From: Bog-473 sp963764305
GTDB lineage: Bacteria > Actinomycetota > Acidimicrobiia > Acidimicrobiales > RAAP-2
DNA length: 64,000 bases
Reading direction: 5' to 3'
NCBI GenBank assembly: GCA_963764305.1
Contig: CAVXSD010000001.1
Span: forward strand, 124,001 to 188,000
In this document: piece by piece, positions 1-10,094 of the stretch
Numbering within the stretch: position 1 is the first letter of the stretch
How the letters are laid out: every line of letters starts with the position of its first letter
Notes under the pieces: model-generated
The model's input: the letters and a program-made list of their open reading frames with translations, nothing else
Databases searched by the model: none
What the model was told of the DNA's origin: nothing
Position numbers and translations under genes: made by a program

Positions 1-352
1 GGTCGTCATCGAAACTGGCTCCCGTGAAGTCGCCGCCTTCTACGCGTCGGCAACGGCATCGTTTCTCCGATCATCCGCACCGAAGGCGATGCGACGGAAT
101 CAGCCCGAAGAGATCCCTGCCATCCTCTTGGCCCGCATGGCGGTTGATTCGAGACCTAAGGATCGCGGTCTCGGCGCAGCTCTCCTGAAGCACTTCATGC
201 TCAAAGCCCTCGAGGTGGCCCAATCCGTCGGAGTACGGCTGCTGCTCTTTCACGCCAAGGACGATGAAGCCAAGGGCTTCTACCTGCACTACGGATTCGT
301 CGAATCCCCATTTGATCCGCTCATCTTGGTGATGGTTCTGCGAGATCTCTGA
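1..352 (+). CDS. GNAT acetyltransferase, TacT/AtaT toxin-like, 5' end outside window
   Basis: The open frame enters from the left edge (codons in phase from base 2) and stops at 350-352. The visible 116 residues have the C-terminal half of a GNAT fold: the acetyl-CoA loop reads R-x-x-G-x-G (RPKDRGLGAALLKHF), followed by an ARMAVD beta strand before it and a HAKDDEAKGFYLHYGF strand-helix with the usual Tyr. The run RRNQPEEIPAILLARMAVD and the ending ESPFDPLILVMVL are typical of the TacT/AtaT family, which acetylates aminoacyl-tRNA as the toxin of a type II pair whose antitoxin (DUF1778, ribbon-helix-helix) is normally encoded just upstream. That partner would lie outside the window, so toxin function is inferred from family only. 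The gene ends about 35 bases before the left end of an ISL3 element. Confidence 0.75.
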   Translation, partial: VVIETGSREVAAFYASATASFLRSSAPKAMRRNQPEEIPAILLARMAVDSRPKDRGLGAALLKHFMLKALEVAQSVGVRLLLFHAKDDEAKGFYLHYGFVESPFDPLILVMVLRDL

Positions 353-385
353 CGGATGACCCAACGTTGCGAGAAAGTGCAAACG

Positions 386-420
386 GCAGCGGTCCTTCCG
401 GCTTTTGCGTGGATGGGACG
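386..420 (+). repeat. Left terminal inverted repeat of ISL3 element
   Basis: About 35 bases starting GCAGCGGTCCTTCCGG and ending GGATGGGACG. It pairs with the complement of 1728-1762 with roughly 27 of 35 matches, read by eye. Confidence 0.7.
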
Positions 421-498
421 GCCTCCCGCCGGCGTCAAGGTTCGGCCTTTGCCCTGGTCTTGCATGGCATACGGTTCGCGTGGTCAGGGAGGTGGGCC

Positions 499-1754
499 AT
501 GCGAGACGTGGAGCTCTACCGGCAACGGCTGGGGATCCAAGCGCCCTGGAAGGTCGAGACGGTCGAGATGTCCGTCCCGAGCAGCAAGTGGAGGTGGTCG
601 TCACCCATGCCCGGGGGGTGCGCTTCGCGTGCCCCGAGTGTGGCGGACTCTTCTCGGTCTACGACCACTCAGAGGAGCGGGCCAGGCGGCACCTGGACTC
701 CTGCGGATTCGCCACCTGGCTCCGGGCCCGCCCGCCTCGCGTGCACTGCCCCGAGTACGGGGTGCGTCAGGTTGCCTTGCCCTGGGCCGAACCCCACTCC
801 CGGTTCACCATCTTGTTCGAGCGGCTGGCCATCGACGTGCTCGGCGAGACCGACGTCTCGGGCGCCTGCAAGATCCTTCGGATCAGCTGGGACGAGGCAT
901 GGCATCTGATGGAGAGGGCGGTCGCCCGAGGCCAGGCCCGAAAGACACGGCGGCTCCCCGAGCTCTTGGGTGTCGACGAGAAGGCAATCGCCAAGTCCCC
1001 CAAGTACCTCACCCCTTGTATGCGACCTGGAGCGATCCACGATCGAGCACATCGCAGAGGATCGCAAGGCAGAGCCTGGGTGCCTACTTTCGAGCGTTTC
1101 AGCGAAGAGGAGCTTTCCCAGGTCAAGGCGGTGGCCATCGACATGTGGGAGCCCTACATCGCCGCGATCAAGACCCACCTTCCCGACGGGGAGGACAAGA
1201 TCGTCTTCGACCGCTTCCACATCATGAACCACATGGGCTTAGCGGTCGACCTGGTGCGACGACAAGAGCACCAGCTCCTGCGCCGACAAGGCAACAAATT
1301 GCTCGGCGGATCGCGCTACCTGTGGCTCTACGCGGAGGAGAACCTCCCTCAGGCCGACAAGGAGCGCTTTGCCGCTCTCAAGGTCACCAACTTGAGAACC
1401 GCCCGGGCATGGGCGATCAAGGAGAGTCTTCGGGTTCTCTGGCACTCTCGCCACCCCGCCTGGGCCCGCCGCTTCTGGAAGCAGTGGTACTTCTGGGCGA
1501 CCTATAGCCGCAAGCGTCCGGTCATCGAGGTGGCCCGCATGCTCGCCAGACACATCACAGGGATCCTGAACTACTTCTCCGCCGCCAGGATCACCAACGG
1601 AACTGCCGAAGGCCTCAACTCCAAGATCGGAACCATCAAGAAGATGGCCAACGGCTTTCGCAACAAGGAGCACTTCAAGACGGCCATCTACTTCCGCTGC
1701 GGTGGCCTCGACCTCTATCCACCGGCGCTTCCCACCCATGCAAAATCCGGGTGA
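499..1754 (+). pseudogene. ISL3-family transposase, four frameshifts
   Basis: The protein can be followed from MRDVELYRQRLGIQAPW (ATG 499) through the zinc-finger-like CPECGG and HLDSC segments to the family ending FKTAIYFRCGGLDLYP. The three DDE regions are all readable: LGVDEKAIAK, VAIDMWEPYIA and AEGLNSKIGTIKK. The reading frame has to be changed four times: near 570-580 (after VEMSVP), near 1010 (KYLT to LVCDLERSTIEHIAEDRK), near 1070 (to SLGAYFRAF) and near 1100 (to SEEELSQVKAVAID). The last three shifts sum to zero, so the downstream frame is restored. About 415 residues if repaired, the normal ISL3 size. Not functional as read. Confidence 0.85.
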
Positions 1755-1762
1755 ACCGCTGC
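1728..1762 (-). repeat. Right terminal inverted repeat of ISL3 element
   Basis: Complement starts GCAGCGGTTCACCCGG and continues ATTTTGCATGGGTGGGA. The transposase TGA stop (1752-1754) lies within it. Confidence 0.7.
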
Positions 1763-2013
1763 AGCAAGCGAATGCCGAATTCTACCAAGAACAGTGTGAC
1801 CCCACGCCGGCATTCGGGGACAGTCCCGGCAGGTTGATAACACTCTGGTGCGGGAACCGGGCCGGGCAGGAAGCAGCAGCTGTGGGGCAAAGACGTGGAA
1901 GACCAGCTATGCCGATTGCTACTCTTGGCGATGCCCCGAACCCAAACGCGTCGGGGAGGGCGGTCGGTGCACTCCGCCCTCGCTCCTCGCGTTCGTCTTG
2001 CGCTATCAGATCG

Positions 2014-3663
2014 TCAACGATGTCCTATCAGGGCGTGACAGATCGGCGTGTGTGGTGCCTGTTCCACCGGGAGAAAGCCGAGTTCCCTCAGAAGGGCGCC
2101 GCCGGTCAGCAGCGGAAGAGACCGACGCATGTACACGGTGCGCCAAGCCACGATCAACCCAGCGCAATGGTCCTCGACGTAAAGTGAGCCCTGTGCGGCG
2201 CTGCGGGGCAGCCCCTTCCCGCTAGCCACGTTTCTGCTGAGCGGGTTCCCGGTGAGATCGCTCAGAGAAACCGCTGTTCGAACGTAGTTGCTCGATTGCG
2301 CTTGGTCCCAAGTTTGCTGTGGCGAGACGGTGTAACCCATATTGGCCCAGAAGCTCCAGAGAGCCAAGACTCCTGCAGCGACTGGAATGGCGACGCGAAC
2401 CCTGTGTGAACACACGCCGATCCGGCGCCACAGATCTATCAGCCCGATCATGCTGGCGAGGATCAACAATGGCATGAAGTCGGCTACGAACCGCTCATAG
2501 ATCCATCCGTATACCAACACCGCCGCGCCCGTCATCGCCGCTGCAACGAGCAGGATCCGCAACGCTCTGAAGTTCAGATTTCGGCCAGGTACAAATGCGG
2601 TGACGACACCCCAGAGTCCGCAAACGAACAGCAAGGGCATAGAGGCTGGAATCGACGCTGTCGGGTCGCTTGCAATAACTCCGCTCGGCGCATCGGGGAA
2701 TGTGATGTAAGGGAACATCGAGACGAACCGGAAGTTGGCCGGATCGAGATACGCCTCTAAGGTCTTCGGGAGCCATCCCACGGCAAGGTATGGGCTAGTC
2801 CCGCTCGTCTCCTTCACGAAGTATTGGTAGACCAATTCATCCGAAAACGGGACCCCGAACAGCATGTGGAACTTGGCCATGTCGATTGCACATCCGACAA
2901 CCAAAGCCGGAACCACGGCAAGAGCCAGCGGGATTGCCTTCTGGCGTCGATCGTGTCCGCGCTGTCCGAGTCCGAACCATACGGCGATCATGACCACTGC
3001 CAACATGGCGGGATATCCCGTCGTGCTCCTGTTGAGGTTGGTCAGGAGCACAAGGAGACCGCAGAGAAGGATCCGGCGCCACGACGGGCGCTCCACCACG
3101 CCGACGAGGGCGAAGTATGCTGGCGCAGGCTAGCGCCACACTCCACGCCTCGTCCTCGCAGAACGCGTCGGGGTTGGACGCCAAAAAGATCAGGACCGAA
3201 CCAATGAGCACGGACGCGAGAAGGATCCCGTACGATGCGGCTTCGGCCCATCCCAGTGTCGCGTTGCCGCGGAAGAACACGCGCAGCCGCCACAGGAGCA
3301 GGGAGCAAAATACGGCCGTCGTGATCCAGGCCCCAAGGATCGAGACCGAGAAGAACCGCCCGTCGAGAATTTCGTGAAGACGAATACGGGGATCCGCAAG
3401 AGCGAAGCGAAGATCCCAAAGTACGTGTACTCGTGACCGTTGGATACGAAAGCCTCACTACCGATGCTGCCCGAAGGAAGCCACAGATGGCCGTGCATCA
3501 TTGCCCGAGCCTGAACGTCATAAATGGGATTGCGGTCGACCTGATTGACGTGAAAGGGATTGACGGTTCCGGTCCAGAGATCCCACAGAACCCAGAGATA
3601 CGGAATGGACGACGCGAGGACTGTTGCGACGCACACCGCTTGGAACCGGCGAACACTGGTCAA
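2014..3663 (-). pseudogene. Broken polytopic membrane protein, paralogue of the gene at 7429-9609
   Basis: Read on the minus strand from a TTG at 3663, the N-terminus has an ExxTYFG-type stretch (HEYTYFGIFASLLRIPV) and the shared LWDLWTGTVNP segment. The frame then shifts near 3345 into an alanine/leucine-rich membrane part ending SNPDAFCEDEAWSVALACASIL, and again near 3100 into a 361-codon open stretch with many membrane helices and the motif LTNLNRSTTGYPA. The intact paralogue at 7429-9609 has the same motifs in order (HDYTYFGVFPSIIRMP, ANLNRSPTGWA, YGWIYERFVADFMP versus GYISQRYLADLMP). The 3' end lacks about 190 residues of the paralogue's extracytoplasmic C-terminus. No known family was recognised beyond a GT-C/mannosyltransferase-like architecture. 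The ISL3 element lies some 250 bases beyond its end, and those 250 bases hold nothing I can identify. Confidence 0.7.
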
Positions 3664-3955
3664 CGTGACCGTGACACCCCGTGCTCGACGCGAAGGTGGA
3701 CCACTCGGCGGAGTAGAACCGGCTGGTTTTCTCTTGCAGCTCGGGAAACGCCAACTCTAAACCCCCCCGAAGTCGGGCAGTTGTGCCCAGATCAAGCCCA
3801 TGATTGCAGCACTGACCCGTCTCGACCAAGTAGGCCGTCGGCACCCGGACCTGGGTGTGTCCCCATGGGTGCCGGTAGGGGGATACGCTCAGGCCGGCCC
3901 GTGGGGGCATGTTGGCCATACGTCGAGACGGGACGCAGGCGAACGGGATGAGCGC

Positions 3956-4187
3956 TCAGGGTTGGGCTTTCGGTCGACCTAACTCCCGCAAGCCCGTCAG
4001 ACCCTCGATGTGGTCCGCACAAGCTCCACACCTGCCACCAGCGATCGCTCTTCGGGCTGAACCACCGCCCCGTCCACGACGGCGCCTCGCGACAATGCGT
4101 CGCTTGCATCTGCCGGCTGTAGACCATGCGCCAGCACCGCCCAGGCTCGGTCATGAAGCCAGGGAATGGGTCGCCGGGCTGAGGCAT
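3956..4187 (-). pseudogene. Small hypothetical protein with one frameshift
   Basis: On the minus strand a short reading frame begins with MPQPGDPFPG or, a little later, MTEPGRCWRMVYS, continues QMQATHCREAPSWTGRWFSP and DRWWQVW, and after a one-base shift near 4020 reads ACADHIEGLTGLRELG to a TGA at 3956-3958. The Cys/His/Trp-rich composition and the end DHIEGLTGLREL resemble small uncharacterised actinobacterial proteins, from memory only. Its 5' end contains a 48-base segment repeated at 6309-6355. Bases 3664-3955 hold no gene I can support. Confidence 0.35.
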
Positions 4188-4215
4188 CGGGCCTCACAGG
4201 GCGAGGGTAGACGCA
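4168..4215. repeat. Dispersed 48-base repeat, copy 1
   Basis: Begins GGGTCGCCGGGCT and ends GTAGACGCA. About 40 of 48 bases match the copy at 6309-6355, in the same orientation. It covers the 5' end of the small broken gene read on the minus strand. Origin unknown; could be a leader shared by two related small genes or a mobile relic. Confidence 0.55.
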
Positions 4216-4283
4216 CCGTGGCTCTCGTGATTTTCACAGCGCCCCAAACCGGCACTGGGGCAGTCATGGGTATCGCGAAACCT

Positions 4284-6144
4284 TCACCCATGCAGAGCAT
4301 TTGTGCCGGTTAGCCACAATGAGAACCGGTCTGACGAGAAGTTCGGTCGCCCGAGGGCCTCGATGAATAGCTTCATGACCGGATCGCCTCCATATACCGA
4401 GCGGTCAACGATGACCATTCCAACGTCATACTTGGACAGCGTGGTCCGAGTGTTCGACAGCAAGGCGGGGCCTAACGGTAACGGAAGCCCATAGATGGGA
4501 AGAAATGCATGCGCTGTAAGGAATCGCTGAAGACCGGGGGACTGATGAGGCTCGGTGTCGTCACCATGTCTCCCCTCGAGTCCTTAACATGCGCGTAGCC
4601 TGCCCAGTAGGCGAAAGGTGTAACCACTGTCCATCTGCCATTGCATCGGCTGTATGAACCCATACGTTGGATATGGGAAAGTGATGGTCACCGGGTCGCC
4701 GGCCGGGATGGCTGTGCGCAAAGCAGTCGGCAAATATGATTCCTGCTTCGTCGAGTACGGCCACTGGGGTAGCTGGGTGACGACGAGTGCCGCGACGAGA
4801 GCACCGGCGAAGACGCGGCTCGTCAACCAGTTGGGCTGTGGACGATTGCGTTGCATATCGTCAAGGCCAAAGGCGACCATTGCTGCCAGGAAGCCGAACA
4901 CTTCTAATGAGAAGCGAGACGGGCAGGACATTTTCAATAAGGGGGATATGCGCCAGGAGAAGGAACGGCAGCGGAAGATGCGTCGAACGAGCGTCGACCA
5001 CCAAATAAGGGCCGAGGGAGAGAACCGCAGCGACCAAGAACAACACGGATGCCAACTGCATCCGTAGGCTGCGTCGAGAGCGCCACACGAGAAAGCCCGC
5101 GAGAGCGAGGACCACCACGCCGATGTAGGCATCGAATTCATCCGGGTTACTACCGCTGAAGATAAAGGTTCCGATCCTTAGAGGGTTGGGTCCCACCATC
5201 AGGCGTTGCCCGAGGGATCGCAATCCAAATGACACATGTTGCAGTGGTCCGGGAGCGAAGAAGCTGAGCAGATCGTTCCTATACGGATTCCCCAAGGGAT
5301 ATGCGCCAACAGTTGAATGCTGAGGGCCAGCAGCCAGCATCCAGACGGGATAGGCCAACAGCGCGGCTATGACCGGAAGCGCTATGAAGACAGGCCGTAC
5401 CAACGCAGCAGCCATCAGTTGGATTCTCCGCGGATTGCGAAGGGCGACGAACGCGAGAGCGATGAGAGTGAGAATGGCGACGTCGACGAGCACCTCTTGT
5501 GCGATGAGGTACTGGGCCACGACGAGTAGCCCGAGCTGGATACCGAGCCGCCAAGGTGATCCCTTGCCTTGCAGGATGGACACGATGGTCAGTGCGATGA
5601 ATGGTGGAATGGGGACGAATGCATAGACCAGGTGATCGGAACCTTGGCCGACCATGTACGTCGAGAATCCGTAGAGAAGCCCACTCAGCGCTGCCCCCGG
5701 TAGCCACACCTTCCACTTCCGTAACACCACGAACGCCGCCGTTGCGGATACCGGCATGGCGAGCACCATGAGGACGTTTGTAGCGACCAACGGGCTGAAC
5801 GACTCCGTCAGTGGAGCGCCAATCAGCCCGAGGAGCGGGCTTTCAGTGTTCTGCGCCAAGTTCACGCCAGTCGGCACGAACATCGCATTGGTGAAGAAGG
5901 GGTTCAGCCCATGAGCGATGGCGTGAGGGACCCAGCCAATGAACCATGCCGAGAGCACGTAGTCCGCCGTCTGTCCGAACAGCCGATGGGAGATACCAGG
6001 GAGTACCGGCCAGTAGGCGACGAGACCCAGCACCAGGTACGTCAGCATCACGCCCGTTGGGAGAAGCGCGTGACGCCACGCGGGAGGCCGTTGGACGATC
6101 GGATCGCCCTGCGCGTGCAGAGAAATGGCTTCTCTGACTGCCAT
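4284..6144 (-). pseudogene. Large polytopic membrane protein, three or more frameshifts
   Basis: Minus strand, ATG at 6144. The first 425 residues are open and show at least nine hydrophobic helices with the loop GQTADYVLSAWFIGW and a luminal run NPFFTNAMFVPTGVNLAQNT, an arrangement typical of YfhO/GT-C-like membrane proteins involved in glycan assembly. Near 4920 (ENVLP) the frame shifts to SRFSLEVFGFLAAMVAFGLD and PTYGFIQPMQWQMDSGYTF; near 4595 it shifts to GYAHVKDSRGDMVTTPSLI; near 4510 it shifts to LPIYGLPLPLGPALL, running on to KYDVGMVIVDRSVYGGDPVM and stopping at 4284. Every segment is coherent, so this is one gene of about 615 codons with small indels. Function is not established. Confidence 0.7.
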
Positions 6145-6558
6145 CTGGGTCCCTTCTCGCTGAACCTACTCAGTGTGTCCGGCGACGCTACCCCTAAGCG
6201 CCAGGAGCCATATCAGTACTGCCCCCCGCCTCTGCCCCAGTTGCGGTATCCCGACATCGCACGCTGCATAGGTTGGCTCGGCTGTCCCCATGGTGCGGTA
6301 GGGGATGGGGGTCGCCGGGCTCGGGCATCGGGCTCATGAGGCGACCGTAGACGCAACTCTGCTCGCGGCCCAACCCCCAATGTGCGAAGGTTTGGGCCGG
6401 CCACGTCAACGCCCTCGGACCAGACGGAGCGCAGTCCGTCCTGTGGAGGCTGTGGAATGCGTCATCCCGGTCGTTAGTGAGGTCCACAGTCCAGCGCTGA
6501 TACCGCAGTACCCTGTCGGCGATGAACGCGGCCGTCACAGCCTTGCTAATGGCTCCAG
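6145..6558. other. Intergenic, contains second repeat copy and upstream region of whiB
   Basis: Holds the repeat at 6309-6355. The minus-strand reading beyond the repeat starts MPEPGDPHP, like the small gene near 4187, but soon diverges, so only a relic of its 5' end is present. No convincing gene otherwise. Confidence 0.4.
6309..6355. repeat. Dispersed 48-base repeat, copy 2
   Basis: Begins GGGTCGCCGGGCTCGG and ends CCGTAGACGCA; matches 4168-4215. The minus strand has the same ATG-CC-GAGCCCGGCGACCC start-like stretch as copy 1. Confidence 0.55.
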
Positions 6559-6876
6559 ATGTCCCGACGAGCCGTTGCTCCTCGAGGACTTCTATGGCGC
6601 CCAGAATGGCACCAGCGGGCAGCGTGTAGGGACGGGCTCGTCGAACATTTCGTGCTCACACCGGGGAAGGGGAAGTGGAGTGAATACAACAGGGAGTTGT
6701 GTGAGAACTGCCCTGTGCGTCAGGAGTGCCTCGAGACGGCCCTGGCCAATCCGGACCTGGCTGGATTGTGGGGCGGGACCACGTCGAAGGAGCGCCAGGC
6801 GATGCGCCGCCGGCGTGGCGTAGCGCCGTCAGGCGGCTACCTCGGTAGCGCAGACGTGCGGCGGGTTTATGGTTAG
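6559..6876 (+). CDS. WhiB-family iron-sulfur transcription factor
   Basis: A 105-residue protein with the full WhiB layout. The first cysteine is in HQRAACRDG (about residue 23), and three more are in ELCENCPVRQEC (48, 51, 57), giving the four ligands of a [4Fe-4S] cluster. The conserved turn LAGLWGGTTSKER follows, then a basic tail RRRRG for DNA contact. WhiB proteins occur only in Actinobacteria and their phages, act with the principal sigma factor, and sense redox or nitric oxide. The residues after the tail (PSGGYLGSADVRRVYG) are not conserved. It sits alone between broken membrane-protein genes, so its target is not evident. Confidence 0.9.
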   Translation: MSRRAVAPRGLLWRPEWHQRAACRDGLVEHFVLTPGKGKWSEYNRELCENCPVRQECLETALANPDLAGLWGGTTSKERQAMRRRRGVAPSGGYLGSADVRRVYG

Positions 6877-7428
6877 AGTCCCCCCTCCGACACGCACCTG
6901 AGTACACGCGGGACGTGCCTCGATCTCGATCGACGCGGTGGTGGGGTCGTACGTGATCCGCAGGCCCATCGTCTCCCATTCGGCACTCCAGGCTGCTGAG
7001 TCAGAATCCTCCTCTAAGCGTGGTCATGGGCCTCATCTTGATCGCGGCATGCCTCGGCATCGTCACGTTGATTGCAGAAGTTACCTAGGGACACCATTAC
7101 GCCTGGACCAGTGGGCGAGGAATCTGCTTGAACCGAACTGCGCGGCATACGGCCAGCGTGTTACGAACTGACCCTCCCTTTCAATCAACACTGAGGTGGA
7201 TCCTCCCCCTGAGCGGGGCCGGTGTACTAGGGGCGTCTATCGGTCCACCAACACACCCCGAGCTTCCTGGCCACCACGGCGCTCAGCCCGGCCGGTAGCG
7301 TCGCTCATAGTCAGGGGTCTCCCCTTTCGGGTCGTCAAGCAACCTCAACGATGTCAGGACCCCTGGCCTCCGCCGGCGGATGCCTCGCTATCTCACATCC
7401 CCAAGTTCACTGTCTTCACATGGAAGTG
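6877..7428. other. Intergenic region of about 550 bases
   Basis: No supported gene. A G/C hairpin (CCCC-CTGAGC-GGGG) around 7203-7216 could end whiB transcription, though no T-run follows. Another short inverted pair GGGG-TCT-CCCC is near 7315-7325. The remainder looks like eroded sequence. Confidence 0.4.
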
Positions 7429-9609
7429 TCAGCTGCTCTGGGTCAGGCTCCGGCACAGTGACATTGGCGAGTGGGTGGACAACTGGCCCAGGTACTGGTC
7501 CGCAGAGCTACGAAGAGGTACGTTGGAAACGGTCACGACCGGGAGCGCCGAACCGGGCGAGACCTCTGTCGGCTTCACGACTGCGGGCCCATCGCCAGCC
7601 ACGTAGTGGTTGATCATTACTTCGTCGTCGTACCACCCAACGCTGAACCAATTCAGATTCGGGTCTACCGTCACGACGACCTGAAGTTGCTGGTGCAGTA
7701 GTGAATTCGGAATGGGAAACTTCCACCCGATCGGTGACGGCCAGCTGATGGAGGTTCCCGCATTGTAAAGGTGCAGTTGCACAAAGCCCGGAACGGATGA
7801 CCGTTCCATGACGAGTCTGCTCTTCCCGTAGGTCATGAGCGTCAAGGCATGGGTGAAGTCGCTCACCGGGCGGTTGAACTTGAAGCCGATGATATGGGTA
7901 AATGCAGGCGATTGCTCGACTGGCTTCCACGTGTAGTGCTCGAGCTGTTGCCCAGGCACGTTCTTCGTGTCATTGCCGGTTGAGATGTAGAGCCCCGAGC
8001 AATTGTCGATGGCGAAAAGCTGTCCCGCCGGCGCCCAGTACGGCAGGGTTGACCCTCGCCGAACACTGTTTGCCAGCGAATCGATGCTCAGTGATTTCTC
8101 GACGGAGACGAACCGAGCGCTCTGGTTCATTGTCCATTGGGCAACCGGAAACGCCGCGATGGCCAAATTCGCAGCGACGCAGTAGGCGCCGATGGCGACG
8201 ACGGAACCGAGCGCGAGGCCCTTGACGCGCTGAGAACGGGCCTCCAACCGGCGCCATACGTCGATGAGGGCGATGCCGCTGGCGATGATGAAAAAGGGCA
8301 TCAGATCCGCCAGGTACCTCTGCGAGATGTACCCCCACAGCAGCACTCCGCCCGCTCCGGCTGCGGCACCGAGAAGAATGATCCTCGTCAGCCGCACCTG
8401 TCCGATCCCCCGCGGCCGGAAGGCTGTAACGGCTCCCCAGCAGCCGAGGAGGAAGAGCAGTGGGCTGGTGTCTGTGAAGCTGGCGGTTGGGTAGGTCTGG
8501 TCAAGCACCGCGCCGGCGAGCCATGGGGCGGGGGCGCCGGGCGGACCGATGAAGGGGAAGAGGCCGCCGAAACGGAGGCCGAAAGGTTGGAAATAGGCCG
8601 ACAGGGTGCTCGGCAGGAAGGCGAAGCTGAACGCCTTTCCGCCGTTGGCGGCCAGGAAATAACGGCGATGGGCGTTGACAGTGGCCCAGACCTGGTCGGC
8701 CATGGGTAGGCCGATCGGAATGCCGAACTTGGCGTAGGTGACCACACAGGTGGCGAGGAATGGGACTATCCCGACCGCCAGCATCGGGAGGACCCAACGC
8801 CGGTTGGATGCCTGGTCTCGACCCAGGGCGAACCATCCTGCGATGGCCATGGCTGCGATGGAGCAGGCCCAGCCGGTCGGGCTCCGGTTGAGATTGGCGC
8901 ACAGGACGAGCACGCCACTGGCTGTCACCCGTCCCCACGTCGGTCGCTCGAGAACGCCGAGCAGGGCAAAGAGGCTGCCCACGGTGAGCGGCACGCTCCA
9001 GGCGAAATCCTCGCTGTAGATGAACGGGGTCGAGGCCAGGTAGAGAACGACCGAGCCGCCCATGATGGTGGCCATGAGGGCACCGAACGACACCGCCTCG
9101 GCCCGTCCGACCACGGACTCTCCACGCATCAGAATGCGGAGACGCCAGAGCATCAATGAGCTGAAGAGGGCAGTGAGGAGCCAAGCCAAGAGGATTGAGG
9201 GGGCAGTCATCTGGCCGTCAAGCCGGTTGGTCACGAGCAAGATGGGCATGCGGATGATTGAGGGGAACACGCCGAAGTAGGTGTAATCGTGTCCACCGTG
9301 AACGAAGGCCTCGATGCCCATCTTCCCGTTGGGTAGGTAAAGATGGCCGTGGAAGAGTGCTCTGGCCTGCAGGTCGTAGAAGTTGGCGTAGGGGACTGCT
9401 CGCAGAGGATTGAGCGTTCCGGACCACAAGTCCCACTGCAACCAGAGGAATATCGGCAAAATGATTGCACTACCTACGATGGTTGCGGCGGTGAATCGTC
9501 GACGGCTCAGATCGGAGGACGAACGAGGGCGCGCTGGTTCCACGTCAGGCAGGAACTCATCGGTTGTGAGCAGTTCGACTTCTGGGATGGCCGTTGCCAC
9601 GTCCCCCAC
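7429..9609 (-). CDS. Polytopic membrane protein with extracytoplasmic C-terminal domain
   Basis: A 726-residue intact reading frame starting ATG at 9609. A cytoplasmic tail of about 45 residues is followed by roughly ten hydrophobic segments, with conserved-looking luminal loops WDLWSGTLNP, HDYTYFGVF and ANLNRSPTGWA. The last third (from about 525) is soluble and probably extracytoplasmic, containing DNCSGLYISTGND and a beta-rich stretch ending near VVTVSNVPL. The architecture resembles GT-C glycosyltransferase-like proteins of actinobacterial surface-glycan loci, but no catalytic motif was identified, so the function is open. A broken paralogue lies at 2014-3663. Its integrity amid pseudogenes suggests that this copy is the one under selection. 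Confidence 0.7.
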   Translation of the reverse strand: MGDVATAIPEVELLTTDEFLPDVEPARPRSSSDLSRRRFTAATIVGSAIILPIFLWLQWDLWSGTLNPLRAVPYANFYDLQARALFHGHLYLPNGKMGIEAFVHGGHDYTYFGVFPSIIRMPILLVTNRLDGQMTAPSILLAWLLTALFSSLMLWRLRILMRGESVVGRAEAVSFGALMATIMGGSVVLYLASTPFIYSEDFAWSVPLTVGSLFALLGVLERPTWGRVTASGVLVLCANLNRSPTGWACSIAAMAIAGWFALGRDQASNRRWVLPMLAVGIVPFLATCVVTYAKFGIPIGLPMADQVWATVNAHRRYFLAANGGKAFSFAFLPSTLSAYFQPFGLRFGGLFPFIGPPGAPAPWLAGAVLDQTYPTASFTDTSPLLFLLGCWGAVTAFRPRGIGQVRLTRIILLGAAAGAGGVLLWGYISQRYLADLMPFFIIASGIALIDVWRRLEARSQRVKGLALGSVVAIGAYCVAANLAIAAFPVAQWTMNQSARFVSVEKSLSIDSLANSVRRGSTLPYWAPAGQLFAIDNCSGLYISTGNDTKNVPGQQLEHYTWKPVEQSPAFTHIIGFKFNRPVSDFTHALTLMTYGKSRLVMERSSVPGFVQLHLYNAGTSISWPSPIGWKFPIPNSLLHQQLQVVVTVDPNLNWFSVGWYDDEVMINHYVAGDGPAVVKPTEVSPGSALPVVTVSNVPLRSSADQYLGQLSTHSPMSLCRSLTQSS

Positions 9610-10094
9610 CTAAGAGTGAATCGATTTCCTCAGCGCTACCAGTTGCCCACCGTGCTCCCGCCTGTGGCGTTCACTGTGTTCCAGGGATGGTTCCAGCCCT
9701 CTCCGGCTCGAAATCTACAGTACTCAACGATCAACGATCAATCGGGTCAAGGAGCAGCATATTGAGCTACCGCAAGCGCGAAGTCAGCGTTTCGCTGTGC
9801 GCAGAGGCGGTGGACGCGCTCGAGAATGGGGCTGATCCGCTGCCCGATCTGGGGCTTGACTCGCACCTGGCCGTATCGGACCGACGTCGCTGATCTGGTA
9901 TACGCTGTCGTCCCGCTCGGAACTTCGCCATGCAGAAATCTGGTGGTTGCGGATCGGAGTTTCTTGCTCTTCCTGGGGCTCACGTACTTCCGGCGGCGCA
10001 GTCGCCCCCTCGCTAAACGGATTCGGCGCGACGAGTGGCAGGCAGCCGGGGTCTTCACCGTTTCTTCCCACGACGCGATCGGTGCCTACGACGG
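9610..10094. other. Intergenic, upstream of the 726-residue membrane protein
   Basis: No gene supported. A 43-codon plus-strand stretch (LSYRKREVSVSLCAEAVDAL, about 9762-9893) is open and protein-like, but I cannot place it. Confidence 0.3.

Larger units (their letters stand above)
386..1762 (+). mobile_element. Degenerate ISL3-family insertion sequence with both ends
   Basis: A 1377-bp element bounded by imperfect inverted repeats of about 35 bases: 386-420 and the complement of 1728-1762 share the cores GCAGCGGT, CCGG, TTTTGC and TGGGA. The flanking octamers tgcaaacg (378-385) and agcaagcg (1763-1770) match at 6 of 8 positions, as expected for an eroded 8-bp target duplication, the size ISL3 elements make. 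The single transposase gene fills it and its stop codon lies inside the right repeat. The transposase is multiply frameshifted, so the element should be immobile by itself. Confidence 0.8.
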
